Assembly: GCF_900109555.1 (NCBI RefSeq) | Contig: NZ_FNZV01000001.1 | Span: 434,001-498,000, forward strand | Source: Pacificibacter marinus | GTDB lineage: Bacteria; Pseudomonadota; Alphaproteobacteria; Rhodobacterales; Rhodobacteraceae | DNA: 64,000 nucleotides | Reading direction: 5' to 3' | Part shown: positions 42,615 to 52,463 of the stretch, piece by piece | Layout of the letters: each line of letters opens with the position of its first letter | Position numbering within the stretch: the first letter of the stretch is position 1 | The notes under the pieces: model-generated | What the model saw: only the letters and a program-made list of their open reading frames with translations | Database searches by the model: none | Told to the model about the DNA's origin: nothing | Made by a program: the position numbers and the translations under genes

Positions 42615-44822
42615 ATGACTGATTTTACATATGAAGTAGACGCAGACGGCGTGGCCGTTATCACGTGGGATGTCACCACCAAAAGCATGAATGTGCTATC
42701 GCTTGAGGGCTTAGCCGAACTAGACGCCCACATCGATACTGCGCTGGCGGATGAGGCTGTCAAAGGTGTCGTTTTGACCTCTGGCAAAGATACATTCGCT
42801 GGCGGGATGGATTTGAACATCATCGCAAAAATGAAAGACAGTGCAGGCGACAATCCAGCACAAGGTCTGTTTGACGGCATTATGGGCATGCACACCACGT
42901 TGCGCAAAATTGAACGCGCTGGCATGGATGCAAAAACCAACAAAGGCGGCAAACCGATTGCAGCCGCCTTGCCCGGCACAGCGCTTGGCATAGGGTTGGA
43001 AATTCCACTGTCGTGTCACCGCATTTTTGCCGCCGACAATGCTAAAGCCAAAATTGGCCTGCCCGAAATTAAAGTCGGCATTTTCCCCGGTGCTGGCGGC
43101 ACCACACGTATTTCGCGCAAACTCGGTGCGATGGCCGCTTCGCCCATTTTGCTTCAAGGCCAAATGATGGACCCGAAAAAGGCGAAATCCAGCGGCGTGA
43201 TTGATGAAGTCGTCCCTGCAGATGAGCTGTTGAGCGCTGCGAAAGCTTGGGTTCTTTCTGCCAAAGATGCTGACATTGTGAAACCTTGGGACACCAAAGG
43301 ATGGAAAATGCCCGGCGGCGCGCCTTATCATCCGGCTGGTTTTATGACATTTGTCGGCGCCTCCGCGATGGTCAATGGCCAAACCCAAGGCGTCTATCCT
43401 GCTGCAAAAGCATTGCTGTCGTCTGTCTATGAAGGCGCGCAAGTGCCGTTTGACACGGCCCTCAAAATCGAGGCGCGTTGGTTCACCAATGTATTGATGA
43501 ACCCATCGTCAGGCGCGATGATCCGGTCTTTGTTCATCAACAAGGAAGCTTTGGAAAAGGGCGCAAACCGTCCCGATGTTGCTGATCAAACTGTCAAAAA
43601 AGTCGGCGTGATTGGCGCAGGCATGATGGGGGCTGGCATCGCTTATGTGTCGGCAACTGCAGGCATCGACGTGGTGTTGATCGACGCGAAACAAGAAAGC
43701 GCCGACAAAGGTAAATCTTATTCCGAAGGCATCTTGGACAAGGGCATATCACGCAAAAAAGTGACGCCTGAGAAAAAAGAACAGGTGCTGGCACGGATCA
43801 ATGCCACGACAGATTACGCCGCTCTTGCGGATTGTGATTTGATTGTCGAAGCTGTGTTTGAAGACCCAAGCGTCAAGGCCGAAGTCACCGCCAAAGTTGA
43901 GGCTGTCGTGGGCGAAACATGCGTGTTTGCCACCAACACCTCAACGCTACCGATCACTGATTTGGCCAAGGCGTCATCGCGCCCAGAACAGTTCATCGGC
44001 ATTCACTTTTTCAGCCCTGTCGACAAAATGCTTTTGGTGGAAATCATCAAAGGCAAGCAAACGGGCGATGTGGCTGTGGCCAAAGCGCTTGATTTCGTGC
44101 GCCAAATTCGCAAAACGCCGATTGTCGTCAATGACGCGCGGTTCTTTTATGCCAACCGCTGCATCATTCCCTACATCAACGAAGGCGTGCGCATGGCGGC
44201 AGAAGGTGTCGAACTGCCTTTGATCGAAAATGCTGCAAAGTTGTTGGGCATGCCTCTTGGACCACTGCAATTGATCGACGAAACGTCTGTTGATTTGGGC
44301 GTCAAAATCGCCAAAGCCACCAAAGCGGCCATGGGCGACGACTACCCTGACGCGGCTGTGGACGAAGTTGTGTTTTGGTTGGCAGAAAAGGGTCGTTTGG
44401 GCCGCAAAGTAAACGCGGGCTTCTACGATTACGACGAAAAAGGCAAACGCGGCGCACTTTGGACAGGGTTTGCTGACGAATACGCAGTGGCCGAAAGCCA
44501 ACCTGAGTTGGACGAAGTGCAACACCGTTTGATTATGGCGCAGGTTTTAGAAGCCGTTCGCGCGCTTGAAGCTGGTGTTTTGACAGACATTCGCGAAGGC
44601 GATGTTGGCGCGATCCTTGGCTGGGGCTTTATGCCGTGGTCTGGCGGGCCGTTCAGCTGGCTTGACATCATCGGCGCGACGCAAGCTGTGGATATGTGTG
44701 ACAAACTGACCGCAACGCATGGTCCACGGTTTGAAGCGCCCGCATTGCTGCGTGACATGGCTGCTGCAGGCGAAACTTTCTATGCACGGTTTGGATCAGG
44801 CAAAGACCAACGCGCAGCGTAA
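42615..44822 (+). CDS. fadB: Fatty oxidation complex alpha subunit (enoyl-CoA hydratase/3-hydroxyacyl-CoA dehydrogenase)
   Basis: Two-enzyme protein of 735 residues that hydrates enoyl-CoA and oxidises the 3-hydroxy product with NAD. The N-terminal crotonase domain (about 1-290) has TFAGGMDLN and ALGIGLEIPLSCHR, then LPEIKVGIFPGAGGT with the two catalytic Glu positions. The dehydrogenase domain has the NAD motif VIGAGMMGAGIAY (about 334-346), catalytic HFFSP and a C-terminal helical domain. ATG 42615 is chosen over 42591, which overlaps the thiolase gene. It partners the thiolase just upstream and ends the block before a terminator. Confidence 0.94.
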   Translation: MTDFTYEVDADGVAVITWDVTTKSMNVLSLEGLAELDAHIDTALADEAVKGVVLTSGKDTFAGGMDLNIIAKMKDSAGDNPAQGLFDGIMGMHTTLRKIERAGMDAKTNKGGKPIAAALPGTALGIGLEIPLSCHRIFAADNAKAKIGLPEIKVGIFPGAGGTTRISRKLGAMAASPILLQGQMMDPKKAKSSGVIDEVVPADELLSAAKAWVLSAKDADIVKPWDTKGWKMPGGAPYHPAGFMTFVGASAMVNGQTQGVYPAAKALLSSVYEGAQVPFDTALKIEARWFTNVLMNPSSGAMIRSLFINKEALEKGANRPDVADQTVKKVGVIGAGMMGAGIAYVSATAGIDVVLIDAKQESADKGKSYSEGILDKGISRKKVTPEKKEQVLARINATTDYAALADCDLIVEAVFEDPSVKAEVTAKVEAVVGETCVFATNTSTLPITDLAKASSRPEQFIGIHFFSPVDKMLLVEIIKGKQTGDVAVAKALDFVRQIRKTPIVVNDARFFYANRCIIPYINEGVRMAAEGVELPLIENAAKLLGMPLGPLQLIDETSVDLGVKIAKATKAAMGDDYPDAAVDEVVFWLAEKGRLGRKVNAGFYDYDEKGKRGALWTGFADEYAVAESQPELDEVQHRLIMAQVLEAVRALEAGVLTDIREGDVGAILGWGFMPWSGGPFSWLDIIGATQAVDMCDKLTATHGPRFEAPALLRDMAAAGETFYARFGSGKDQRAA

Positions 44823-44845
44823 ATCTTTGCAACGTAAACTTAAAA

Positions 44846-44876
44846 ACCCCCGCGCCCAAAAGTGCGGGGTTTTTTG
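44846..44876 (+). terminator. Intrinsic terminator of beta-oxidation block
   Basis: CCCCGC and GCGGGG (within 44849-44870) form the stem, followed by TTTTTT. It begins 24 bp after the FadB-type stop codon. Confidence 0.88.
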
Positions 44877-44912
44877 CATTGAAAACCAAATATGCGCCGA
44901 CCTACAGATCGT

Positions 44913-45584
44913 CTAAAGGGTCTCACGCAGACCAGAGGGTGTGAAATCATATCCGAATTGAGCGATATCCGTAGCACATAATTTGGCGACTGTGTCTTGA
45001 TCCGCGTCAGTATAATAGCCCCGAAAATCGCGCGCACGTTTCGACGTATTGACCCGCGCGATAGGCCCCAGATTAAAACCAAGATGGGTCCAAAGCGGGG
45101 CCAAATCTGCCTCTAATGTTTCGATCCGCATATAGGCTGTACTGCGATCCCGCCCGGCACCATCTTGCATATAAAAGGCAGACGGCACGGACAAAGAACG
45201 CAAGGTTTCAGGCGTATTTAGGAAGTTGCTGAAATCCTTAGATTTCGCCAAATGCACTGCACTGTGATCCCAGTTTTGCAACTGCAGCCAGTGATAATAA
45301 CTGACGATGCGATCCCAAGGGTTGCGCACCAAAGTGAAGATAAAGAAATCCTCAAACGCATCCCGTGCAACAACGCCTTCGATATCGGCCAAGCGTGCGT
45401 GTTTCCAAAGCCGCCCAGCGGATTGTAGTGTTTTCACCCGCGCCCGTCGTTGCACCGCTTTAGGTGTATCGCCAATCAAAATATCATCTGCCATGGCACG
45501 CGTCTCTAGCGCCAAACTGAGCGCCGAGCCCCCCGTCTTGGGGATATGAACAAAGATGTATTTGCGGCCATGCGATATGATCAT
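44913..45584 (-). CDS. Sulfotransferase family protein
   Basis: A 223-residue P-loop-like enzyme using PAPS to sulfate an acceptor. The 5'-phosphosulfate loop is FVHIPKTGGSALSLAL (about 11-26) and the 3'-phosphate motif is TLVRNPWDRIVSYYHW (about 104-119). There is no signal peptide or transmembrane segment, so it is cytoplasmic. It stands alone, convergent with the beta-oxidation block; the acceptor may be a polysaccharide, lipid or small metabolite, but nothing here identifies it. Confidence 0.88.
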   Translation of the reverse strand: MIISHGRKYIFVHIPKTGGSALSLALETRAMADDILIGDTPKAVQRRARVKTLQSAGRLWKHARLADIEGVVARDAFEDFFIFTLVRNPWDRIVSYYHWLQLQNWDHSAVHLAKSKDFSNFLNTPETLRSLSVPSAFYMQDGAGRDRSTAYMRIETLEADLAPLWTHLGFNLGPIARVNTSKRARDFRGYYTDADQDTVAKLCATDIAQFGYDFTPSGLRETL

Positions 45585-45723
45585 GCGACCACGCTACTAG
45601 AGCTGCGCCGTGTCGAAAACAGGCAATTCAATTTTTACAGGTGCAAAGAGGTGCCGCGAAGATTGTGAAACCCTACAATTCAAGATAGATTGCGGTAAAG
45701 AAACAACAAAGAGCAGCCCGCGC

Positions 45724-46743
45724 ATGACAGCGCTATCCGAATATGACCGACTTGAGGCTTCTGCGCTTTGGCGTCCTGAGGGGGAAACCCAAAGGATCGA
45801 AGTTGTGCTGTCTATGGGCAAGGCCACTCTTATTATCTCTGACACCAATGATAAAACACTCTCGCATTGGTCGTTGCCCGCCATCGAGCGGGTGAATGGC
45901 ACCAACGAACGTTTGGCCATCTATGCCCCCAGTCTCGACACAGACGAGCGACTTGAAACCGAAGACGAAACGATGATTGCCGCCATCTTGCGCATTCAGC
46001 GTGCTATTGAACGCGGCACACCACGCCCCGGGCGGCTGCGCGGCGGCATCTTGGCTGCTGCCTGTATTGGCGCTTTGGCACTTGGGGTGTTTTGGTTGCC
46101 CGGTGCGCTTGTCAGCCAAGCGGTCACCATTGTGCCCGGTGTGACGCGTACTCAAATTGGCGAGGCTTTGCTCACCCGCATTGAGCGACTATCGGGGAAA
46201 CCTTGTGACACCGTGCATGGCGCGCGTGCGCTTCAAGCCCTTAAATCGCGCCTGTTGGCCTCCGGCGTTGGCGATATTATTGTGTTGCGCAGCGGTGTTA
46301 ACAGCACACAGCACTTGCCCGGTGGAGTCATCTTGCTCAACCGCAGCATCATCGAAGACTATGAAGATCCCGACGTGGTGGCAGGTTATATATTGGCAGA
46401 GCAACAACGTGCGGCTGAGGTTGATCCGTTGGAGCATCTCTTGCGCAGCGCTGGGTTCATGACCTCTATGCGACTGCTGACCAGCGGGAAAATTCCAAAA
46501 GACACGCTTGATACCTACGCAGAAGACCTGTTGCGACAAGCCCCTGCCCCAGTTGACATAGATCTGTTGATCGAACGCTTTGCTGCAGCCGAAGTGCGCC
46601 CCCTGCCCTATGCCTATGCCAAAGACATCACGGGCGTCACGACCTTGCCCCTGATCGAAGCGGACGCGATCCGCCTGCAATCGGCCCGCCGCGTTTTGGC
46701 GGATGGGGATTGGGTGGCCCTACAAGACATCTGCGGCACCTAA
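45724..46743 (+). CDS. Membrane-anchored M48-like protein lacking the zinc site
   Basis: A 339-residue protein I do not assign to a named family. Residues 1-100 form a soluble segment, 104-128 a single membrane helix, and the rest is extracytoplasmic or cytoplasmic depending on topology. The region 185-241 follows the M48 peptidase pattern (IIVLRSGVNSTQHLPGGVIL, then VVAGYILAEQQRAAEVDPLE), but the zinc motif HExxH is replaced by EQQRA at 226-230. It is therefore probably a catalytically dead relative. ATG 45724 is chosen because the earlier frame from 45610 lies in an A/T-rich upstream region without a ribosome-binding site. It is divergent from the sulfotransferase. Confidence 0.78.
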   Translation: MTALSEYDRLEASALWRPEGETQRIEVVLSMGKATLIISDTNDKTLSHWSLPAIERVNGTNERLAIYAPSLDTDERLETEDETMIAAILRIQRAIERGTPRPGRLRGGILAAACIGALALGVFWLPGALVSQAVTIVPGVTRTQIGEALLTRIERLSGKPCDTVHGARALQALKSRLLASGVGDIIVLRSGVNSTQHLPGGVILLNRSIIEDYEDPDVVAGYILAEQQRAAEVDPLEHLLRSAGFMTSMRLLTSGKIPKDTLDTYAEDLLRQAPAPVDIDLLIERFAAAEVRPLPYAYAKDITGVTTLPLIEADAIRLQSARRVLADGDWVALQDICGT

Positions 46744-46784
46744 GCTTCCCACGATATCTTAAATCTGCACAGTCTAAAAAGACG

Positions 46785-46815
46785 AAAGCCCCCAGATACC
46801 TGAGGGCTTTGTTAA
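46785..46815. terminator. Bidirectional terminator between convergent genes
   Basis: AAAGCCC and GGGCTTT (46785-46791 with 46804-46810) form a stem around a pairing CAG/CTG core. T-rich tails occur on both sides (TTTGTTAATTTC on +; TTTCGTCTTTTT on -). It sits between the convergent M48-like and SPOR genes. Confidence 0.8.
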
Positions 46816-46846
46816 TTTCATATGTTGTCAGATCAAAAGTCTGACT

Positions 46847-48253
46847 TTATTTTCGCGCAAATGCATCACCGTATCCAGCAGAGCGTGCTTGCGCCAACGC
46901 CTGCATCGTTTGCTGTGAGGTCGCGAAAGGCCCAGCAAGAACCATCTTAAGCGGCTTGCCATTATTCCGCATCATCTGTGCGGAAACTGGCAACCCCAAA
47001 GATGACAGGCGGGCAATGGATTTATCTGCATTGGCAGGCACGCCAAAGGTGCCAACCTGCACATAACGCAGCCCCTGTGCAGGCGCAGTTTGCGATACCA
47101 CAGGGGTGCTTACAGGCGTAACAGATTTTGTCGACACACGCGCCGGAACGTTTGCCTGTACCGCGACAGGAACCGCAGCGCGTGTCTGCGGATGAGAGCC
47201 AAACAATTTCTGCCAAAACGTCAAATGTGGTTTTTGATCAACGGCATAGGCTGGTACTGTATTGGTCCAAATCTGCGCCTGCTGATAATCACCTGTCAAA
47301 GTCCGCGGACCGCGATTTGGGTTCAAACGACCATCATCGAATGTTCGGGTATAGCCTTTTGGGGTGCGTACTTGTTTTGGTGCGATGTAAGCAACCCCAA
47401 GCTCGCGCCCAGTCTGCATCGTTTGGGAAATGGTCGTATTGGCCTGTGCTGCACGTTGGTTTTGACGTTGTATATATGCTGATGGATGCTCAACTTGCGG
47501 CCCGCAGCGCACGACAAAACGATTTGAAGTTGCCATGTATTGCGCGGTATTTGGGCTCAAGCCAGTGCAGTTTGCGACACCAGCGGCCTGATCCACAACG
47601 CTGCGCGGTGCAATTTGGGTCGGAGGCGTTACAACAGCAGACGCTGTGCGTGATGGTTTGATTGCAACACGTACCAAAGTTGGTTCCGTTGTCGTCAAAA
47701 TGCCACCGTCTGCTTTGCGCACAGTGATGCCCGCAGGCAGACGTTTCAAAATATAATCAGCGGGCTGCGTCGATGTCGGCGTACAGCGCACAGAGCGTCC
47801 CGCAACACCGGTGCCACAGGTTTGACCAACGATTTCAGCATCCGCAAGCGTTGGACCGTTCCCTTGAAGTGGTTTCGATGGCACAGACTTAGGCACAACT
47901 TTTGCGGGCGTCGCAGTGATACTAGCAACAGTGTCAAGCGGCGCGTTGGTCTGTGCTGGCAGAATTGGATCTGGGGTCACTGGCAGTTTGGTTTGAGCCT
48001 GCACCAATGAGGGTTTGAAACCGCATAAAACCTTGCGATCACGCGATACACGCGGCACCCAAGTCACACTACCATAGCCGCCGGTACGCACATAGGCACA
48101 GCCTTCGCTGTCCACATATTGCGCGGCTTTATAGGTCACGGGTGGAAATTCGGCAGGCGCACTCGCATCGCGCATGGATGTCTTTGCAGATACACTAGAG
48201 ATACTGAGCATCGCAACCAAAGCCGCGACAGAAATTGTTTTAACAGTTGGCAT
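46847..48253 (-). CDS. Secreted SPOR-domain protein with three Cys-pair modules
   Basis: A 468-residue exported protein with a signal peptide (MPTVKTISVAALVAMLSISSVSA). The C-terminal 75 residues (about 394-468) form a SPOR domain that binds denuded peptidoglycan (LRYVQVGTFGVPANADKSI, then MVLAGPFATSQQTMQ). The central part holds three Cys-pair segments: Cys52/Cys77, Cys146/Cys157 and Cys229/Cys250, the last two sharing a VRC-then-Pro pattern followed by an aromatic Tyr-Ile. Linkers are rich in Pro, Thr and Gln. ATG 48253 is chosen because the signal peptide starts there. It probably acts at the septum or cell wall. Confidence 0.83.
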   Translation of the reverse strand: MPTVKTISVAALVAMLSISSVSAKTSMRDASAPAEFPPVTYKAAQYVDSEGCAYVRTGGYGSVTWVPRVSRDRKVLCGFKPSLVQAQTKLPVTPDPILPAQTNAPLDTVASITATPAKVVPKSVPSKPLQGNGPTLADAEIVGQTCGTGVAGRSVRCTPTSTQPADYILKRLPAGITVRKADGGILTTTEPTLVRVAIKPSRTASAVVTPPTQIAPRSVVDQAAGVANCTGLSPNTAQYMATSNRFVVRCGPQVEHPSAYIQRQNQRAAQANTTISQTMQTGRELGVAYIAPKQVRTPKGYTRTFDDGRLNPNRGPRTLTGDYQQAQIWTNTVPAYAVDQKPHLTFWQKLFGSHPQTRAAVPVAVQANVPARVSTKSVTPVSTPVVSQTAPAQGLRYVQVGTFGVPANADKSIARLSSLGLPVSAQMMRNNGKPLKMVLAGPFATSQQTMQALAQARSAGYGDAFARK

Positions 48254-48324
48254 GAAGTGCCCCCACGCAAAATATAGGCCCCAAGGGTAACCCAGAACCG
48301 TACTTTTGCCTAGGGGCAAATCGC

Positions 48325-48957
48325 CTATTTTGTGCCAAACATGCGGTCACCCGCATCCCCTAGTCCTGGAACGATATATCCTTTGTCATTGAGCCGTTCA
48401 TCGACAGACGCCGTAACGATAGGCACATCAGGGTGCGCAGCTTTCATTGTCGCGACCCCTTCAGGTGAGGCCAAAAGACACAAGAAACGAATGTTCGTTG
48501 CTCCAGCTTTTTTCAACAAATCAATTGCAGCGACCGATGAATTGCCCGTGGCCAACATCGGATCGACGGCAATCACCAGCCTGTCGTCAAGCGACTCTGG
48601 TACCTTGAAATAATACTGAACGGGCTCAAGTGTCTCTTCGTCGCGGTACAGGCCGACAAAGCCAACACGCGCAGAAGGGATCAACTCAAGCACCCCATCA
48701 AGCAAGCCGTTACCGGCCCGCAAAATTGAAATCAACGCCAGCTTTTTACCTGCCAAAACAGGGGCATCCATTGGCTGCATTGGGGTTTCGATCCGCTTGG
48801 TCGTCATCTCAAGACCACGCGTGACCTCATACGCCAACAACTGCGAGACCTCGCGCAAAAGTTTGCGGAATTCAGCAGTCGACGCGTTTTTATCGCGCAT
48901 CAGTGTAAGTTTGTGCTGCACCAATGGGTGCGTGACAACGGTCAGGTGTTCAAGCAT
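48325..48957 (-). CDS. upp: Uracil phosphoribosyltransferase
   Basis: Converts uracil and PRPP to UMP, the salvage step for uracil. The 210-residue protein has the standard length and motifs: [20 protein letters not shown] at the N terminus, the PRPP loop [22 protein letters not shown] (about 130-151) and the uracil-binding [17 protein letters not shown] terminus. It is the last gene of the cdd-deoA-deoB-add-upp unit and overlaps add by 8 bp. Confidence 0.97.
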   Translation of the reverse strand: MLEHLTVVTHPLVQHKLTLMRDKNASTAEFRKLLREVSQLLAYEVTRGLEMTTKRIETPMQPMDAPVLAGKKLALISILRAGNGLLDGVLELIPSARVGFVGLYRDEETLEPVQYYFKVPESLDDRLVIAVDPMLATGNSSVAAIDLLKKAGATNIRFLCLLASPEGVATMKAAHPDVPIVTASVDERLNDKGYIVPGLGDAGDRMFGTK

Positions 48958-49942
48958 CGGGGAGTTCCAATTTCTGTTTCAGTTCTGCACGCGTTGCCGC
49001 ATCGCAAAAAGCGGCATCCAGCGCGGTTTGATTGAGGGCTTTAAAATCTTGCGCATCCCAGTCAAATGTCTGGGACAAATCGTCGAATTCTTTGCGCATT
49101 GTGGTGTGGAAAAAAGGTGGGTCGTCGGTTGAAACCGTGACTTTGACACCGCGTTCGCGCAGCTTGGCAATCGGGTGATCGCTCAAATTTTTATAAACTT
49201 TGAGCGCCACATTCGAGCCAGGGCACACTTCAAGCACCACGTCTTTTTCCAAAATTTCTTGGATCAAAGCGTCATCTTCAATCGCACGCACGCCATGCCC
49301 AATGCGTGTTACGCCCAGATCACGGATCGCATCGCGCACGCTTTCGGGTCCGCCCCATTCCCCAGCATGGGATGTCAATTGCAGCTTAGCTTCGCGCGCC
49401 ATATCAAAGGCATAGGTGAAATCACCCTGCCGACCAAACGCTTCATCACCGCCCATGCCAAAACCAGTAATAAAACTGCTGGCTGTTTCCGATGCACAAA
49501 TCGCTGTCTTTTTGGCCTGATCCGGTCCGAAATGGCGCACACAAGTCGGTATGCCTTTGAGAATGATACCCGTCTCGTCACGCATTTCAGTTGCAGCTTG
49601 CTCAATGGCCGCCAAATAGTCTTTCCATGCAATCAGATCACCGCCACCACAAAAATCGGGCGCCAAAAATGTTTCGGCATAGATCACCTGATTGGCGACG
49701 CATTCTTCCAAGACCGCGCGGGTCAGGCGGTAGAAATCTTGTGGGCTTTGCAGCACCGTTGTGGCCGCTTCATAGACTTTGAGAAAATCCCAAAAATCTT
49801 TATATTTATACGCGCCTTTTTCATCGAAAATACCGCTGATATCAATCTTTTTCTCTTTGGCCAATCCGCGAATAAACGCAGGTGGAGCAGCGCCTTCGAG
49901 GTGCAAGTGCAACTCAATTTTTGGTAGGTCTTGTACAGTCAT
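48950..49942 (-). CDS. add: Adenosine deaminase
   Basis: Zinc-dependent deamination of adenosine to inosine. The 330-residue protein has the family motifs [14 protein letters not shown] (metal His pair, residues about 8-21), [12 protein letters not shown] (about 192-203), RIGHGVRA and VSTDDPPFF (metal Asp, about 271-279). ATG 49942 is chosen because GGAAGGAG precedes it; a longer reading to 50095 falls inside deoB and is rejected. It overlaps deoB by 4 bp. An adenine deaminase of the same superfamily is the main alternative. Confidence 0.93.
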   Translation of the reverse strand: MTVQDLPKIELHLHLEGAAPPAFIRGLAKEKKIDISGIFDEKGAYKYKDFWDFLKVYEAATTVLQSPQDFYRLTRAVLEECVANQVIYAETFLAPDFCGGGDLIAWKDYLAAIEQAATEMRDETGIILKGIPTCVRHFGPDQAKKTAICASETASSFITGFGMGGDEAFGRQGDFTYAFDMAREAKLQLTSHAGEWGGPESVRDAIRDLGVTRIGHGVRAIEDDALIQEILEKDVVLEVCPGSNVALKVYKNLSDHPIAKLRERGVKVTVSTDDPPFFHTTMRKEFDDLSQTFDWDAQDFKALNQTALDAAFCDAATRAELKQKLELPDA

Positions 49943-51147
49943 AGGAAACTCCTTCCGGGGCCTTGCGCCGGTACGCCAAGATGGTGCGCGATGGACGCAG
50001 CGACATCTACGAAATTCACGTCTCCTATGGACTTTACACCAATTCCTGTACCCAAAACAGGTACTCTTTCGCGTGTGTGATCCGTGCCAACCCAAGTGGG
50101 GTCATTGCCGTGGTCAGCCGTCAGCATGATAAGGTCACCGTCTTTCATCAACGGCAAAAGACGCGCGATTTGCGCATCAAACCATTCCAAATGCCGCGCA
50201 TAGCCCGACACATCGCGACGATGCCCATACAGGCTGTCAAACTCAACAAAATTGGCAAAAACAAAAGCTCCATCAGGCGCTTCAACCATCACATCACACA
50301 GGTGATCAAACAACACAGCATCATTGCCTTTGCGCAAATCATCCACACCGCGCATCGAAAAAATATCACCTATCTTTCCAATGGCATAGGTCTTGTGCCC
50401 TGCCTCTTGCGCCCAATCCAAAAGCGTAGGACTTGGTGGGGAAATCGCGAAATCTTTACGGTTTTGTGTGCGGGTAAATCCATCCTGCGCTGAGCCTGTA
50501 AACGGGCGCGCAATCACACGTCCAACTTTCATACCATGCAGCAAGGGCGACAAGTCTTTGCACAATTTCAACAAGCGCTCTAACCCGAAATGGGTCTCAT
50601 GCGCCGCGATCTGCATGACGCTGTCAGCCGAGGTGTAAATGATAGGCCACCCAGTTTCGACATGCTCTGCGCCAAAGCGTTCGATCACTTCGGTGCCAGA
50701 GGCATGACAATTCGCCAAGGTGCCGCCCGCGTTACACAATTGTGCAGCCTTCAGCATGATATCATTTGGAAAAGCGGGCATTTCATCGGGGAAATAGCAC
50801 CACTCCCACGGCACGGGCACGCCGGCAAGCTCCCAATGCCCCGAAGGCGTATCTTTGCCGCGCGAGACCTCGGTCGCAGTGCCGTATAGCCCTTGGGGAG
50901 GGGTATTATGATCCCCTAAGTCCAATCCACTTTGTGCCATAGCAGCGCCAAGCCCCATGGCCTCAAGATGCGGCACCTTTAAGGGGCCTGAGCGCCCTTC
51001 TTCAGCGCGACCATCACGGCACGCTTGCATGATATGCCCCAAAGTGTTGGCACCGGTATCAGGCACATCGCCATTGAAAAACGTATCCGCATCCGGCGCG
51101 CCACCGATGCCAACAGAATCCACCACAATCAAAAATGCACGCGTCAT
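49939..51147 (-). CDS. deoB: Phosphopentomutase
   Basis: Interconverts (deoxy)ribose 1- and 5-phosphate. The 402-residue alkaline-phosphatase-superfamily protein has the N-terminal metal motif IVVDSVGIGGAPDAD (with catalytic-metal Asp), TGANTLGHI, the VSRGKDTPSGHWE active-site region (about 94-106) and the C-terminal TADHGNDPTWVGTDHTRE metal cluster. It overlaps deoA by 4 bp and add by 4 bp, so it is in the middle of the nucleoside operon. Confidence 0.96.
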   Translation of the reverse strand: MTRAFLIVVDSVGIGGAPDADTFFNGDVPDTGANTLGHIMQACRDGRAEEGRSGPLKVPHLEAMGLGAAMAQSGLDLGDHNTPPQGLYGTATEVSRGKDTPSGHWELAGVPVPWEWCYFPDEMPAFPNDIMLKAAQLCNAGGTLANCHASGTEVIERFGAEHVETGWPIIYTSADSVMQIAAHETHFGLERLLKLCKDLSPLLHGMKVGRVIARPFTGSAQDGFTRTQNRKDFAISPPSPTLLDWAQEAGHKTYAIGKIGDIFSMRGVDDLRKGNDAVLFDHLCDVMVEAPDGAFVFANFVEFDSLYGHRRDVSGYARHLEWFDAQIARLLPLMKDGDLIMLTADHGNDPTWVGTDHTRERVPVLGTGIGVKSIGDVNFVDVAASIAHHLGVPAQGPGRSFL

Positions 51148-52463
51148 GCCGTTACCTTTTCTAATATCAATTCTGTTTTGGTTGGGGCTGTATCGTTAAT
51201 GGAAATAGCCCCAAGCAACGCCGCTTCGGCTGCATCCGCATCACTTGATGTGCGCGCATGGATCGTGGCGATCAAGACATCTGAACCGACAGGATCGCCA
51301 AGATGACAAATGTTTGAAAGCCCAACAGCGGGATCAATGCGTTCACCGCCCTTGGTGCGCCCACCGCCAAGATGCACAACCGCCATGCCCATCGCCTGAC
51401 CATCCATTGCAGCCACAAAACCTGCACGCGGCGCCATCACATCGCGCACCACAGGCGCAGATGGCAGACGATCACGCCAATAATCCACAAAATCCGAGGG
51501 GCCGCCAAGCGCGCTGACCATTTGCCCAAACCGCTCCGCCGCAGAACCATCTATCAGCGTATCTCGAACCGCCCAGCGCGCTGCATCTATATCATCTGAC
51601 AGACCGCTTAAAACCAACAGTTCCCCACCCAATGCGCAGGTTAAGTTGCACAAATCATTGTCAACTTCGCCAGAGGTCAAGGCCTTCATCACCTCCATCA
51701 CCTCAAGCGCGTTGCCCATCGCATCGCAGCATGGCTGGTTCATATCGGTGATCAAAGCGGATGTTTTGCACCCTGCCCCGTTGGCTGTGGTCACAAGGCT
51801 TTGCGCTAAAACTTGCGCCTCGCGCAATGTTGTCATGAACGCACCAGAGCCGCATTTGACATCTAAAACCAACGTATCCAATCCCGCAGCCAGCTTTTTT
51901 GATAGGATGGATGCAGTTATTAAATCGATGCTTTCAACCGTGCCCGTGACATCGCGGATTGCATACAAACGCTTGTCAGCTGGCGCGATGGCCCCTGTGG
52001 CTGACACAATCGCGCACCCTACTTTGGTGACAACATCGCGAAATTTATCCTCGGACACTTCTGTTTTTAGGCCCGTTATGGATTCCAATTTGTCCAGCGT
52101 CCCGCCCGTGTGGCCAAGCCCCCGCCCAGACACCATAGGCACATAAGCCCCCAACGCCGCCAATGCAGGCGCCAAAAGCAACGACACACAATCACCAATG
52201 CCCCCAGTGGAATGCTTATCAATCGTGGGGGCAGGATAATCCCAATGCATCACATCTCCGCTGTCACGCATCGCAAGCGTCAAAGCCACGCGTTCGGGGT
52301 CAGACATACCATTGAGCAACGCGGCCATGGCAAAAGCCCCAGCCTGAGCATCGCTCACAACACCAGATGCCAACCCAGCGGCGAACCATCTTAACTCATC
52401 CGCACTCAGCTCACGTTTGTCGCGCAGCTTTGCAATAATGTCGCGCGCATCCGCCATGGTCAC
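51144..52463 (-). CDS. deoA: Thymidine phosphorylase
   Basis: Phosphorolysis of thymidine to thymine and deoxyribose 1-phosphate. The 439-residue protein shows DKHSTGGIGDCVSLLLAP (about 82-99, the phosphate-binding loop), MVSGRGLGHTGGTLDKLES and DVKCGSGAFM, all hallmarks of the family. The frame starts with GTG at 52463 overlapping the cdd stop by 4 bp; an ATG two codons later (52457) is an equal candidate. It feeds deoxyribose phosphate to DeoB. Confidence 0.96.
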   Translation of the reverse strand: MTMADARDIIAKLRDKRELSADELRWFAAGLASGVVSDAQAGAFAMAALLNGMSDPERVALTLAMRDSGDVMHWDYPAPTIDKHSTGGIGDCVSLLLAPALAALGAYVPMVSGRGLGHTGGTLDKLESITGLKTEVSEDKFRDVVTKVGCAIVSATGAIAPADKRLYAIRDVTGTVESIDLITASILSKKLAAGLDTLVLDVKCGSGAFMTTLREAQVLAQSLVTTANGAGCKTSALITDMNQPCCDAMGNALEVMEVMKALTSGEVDNDLCNLTCALGGELLVLSGLSDDIDAARWAVRDTLIDGSAAERFGQMVSALGGPSDFVDYWRDRLPSAPVVRDVMAPRAGFVAAMDGQAMGMAVVHLGGGRTKGGERIDPAVGLSNICHLGDPVGSDVLIATIHARTSSDADAAEAALLGAISINDTAPTKTELILEKVTA

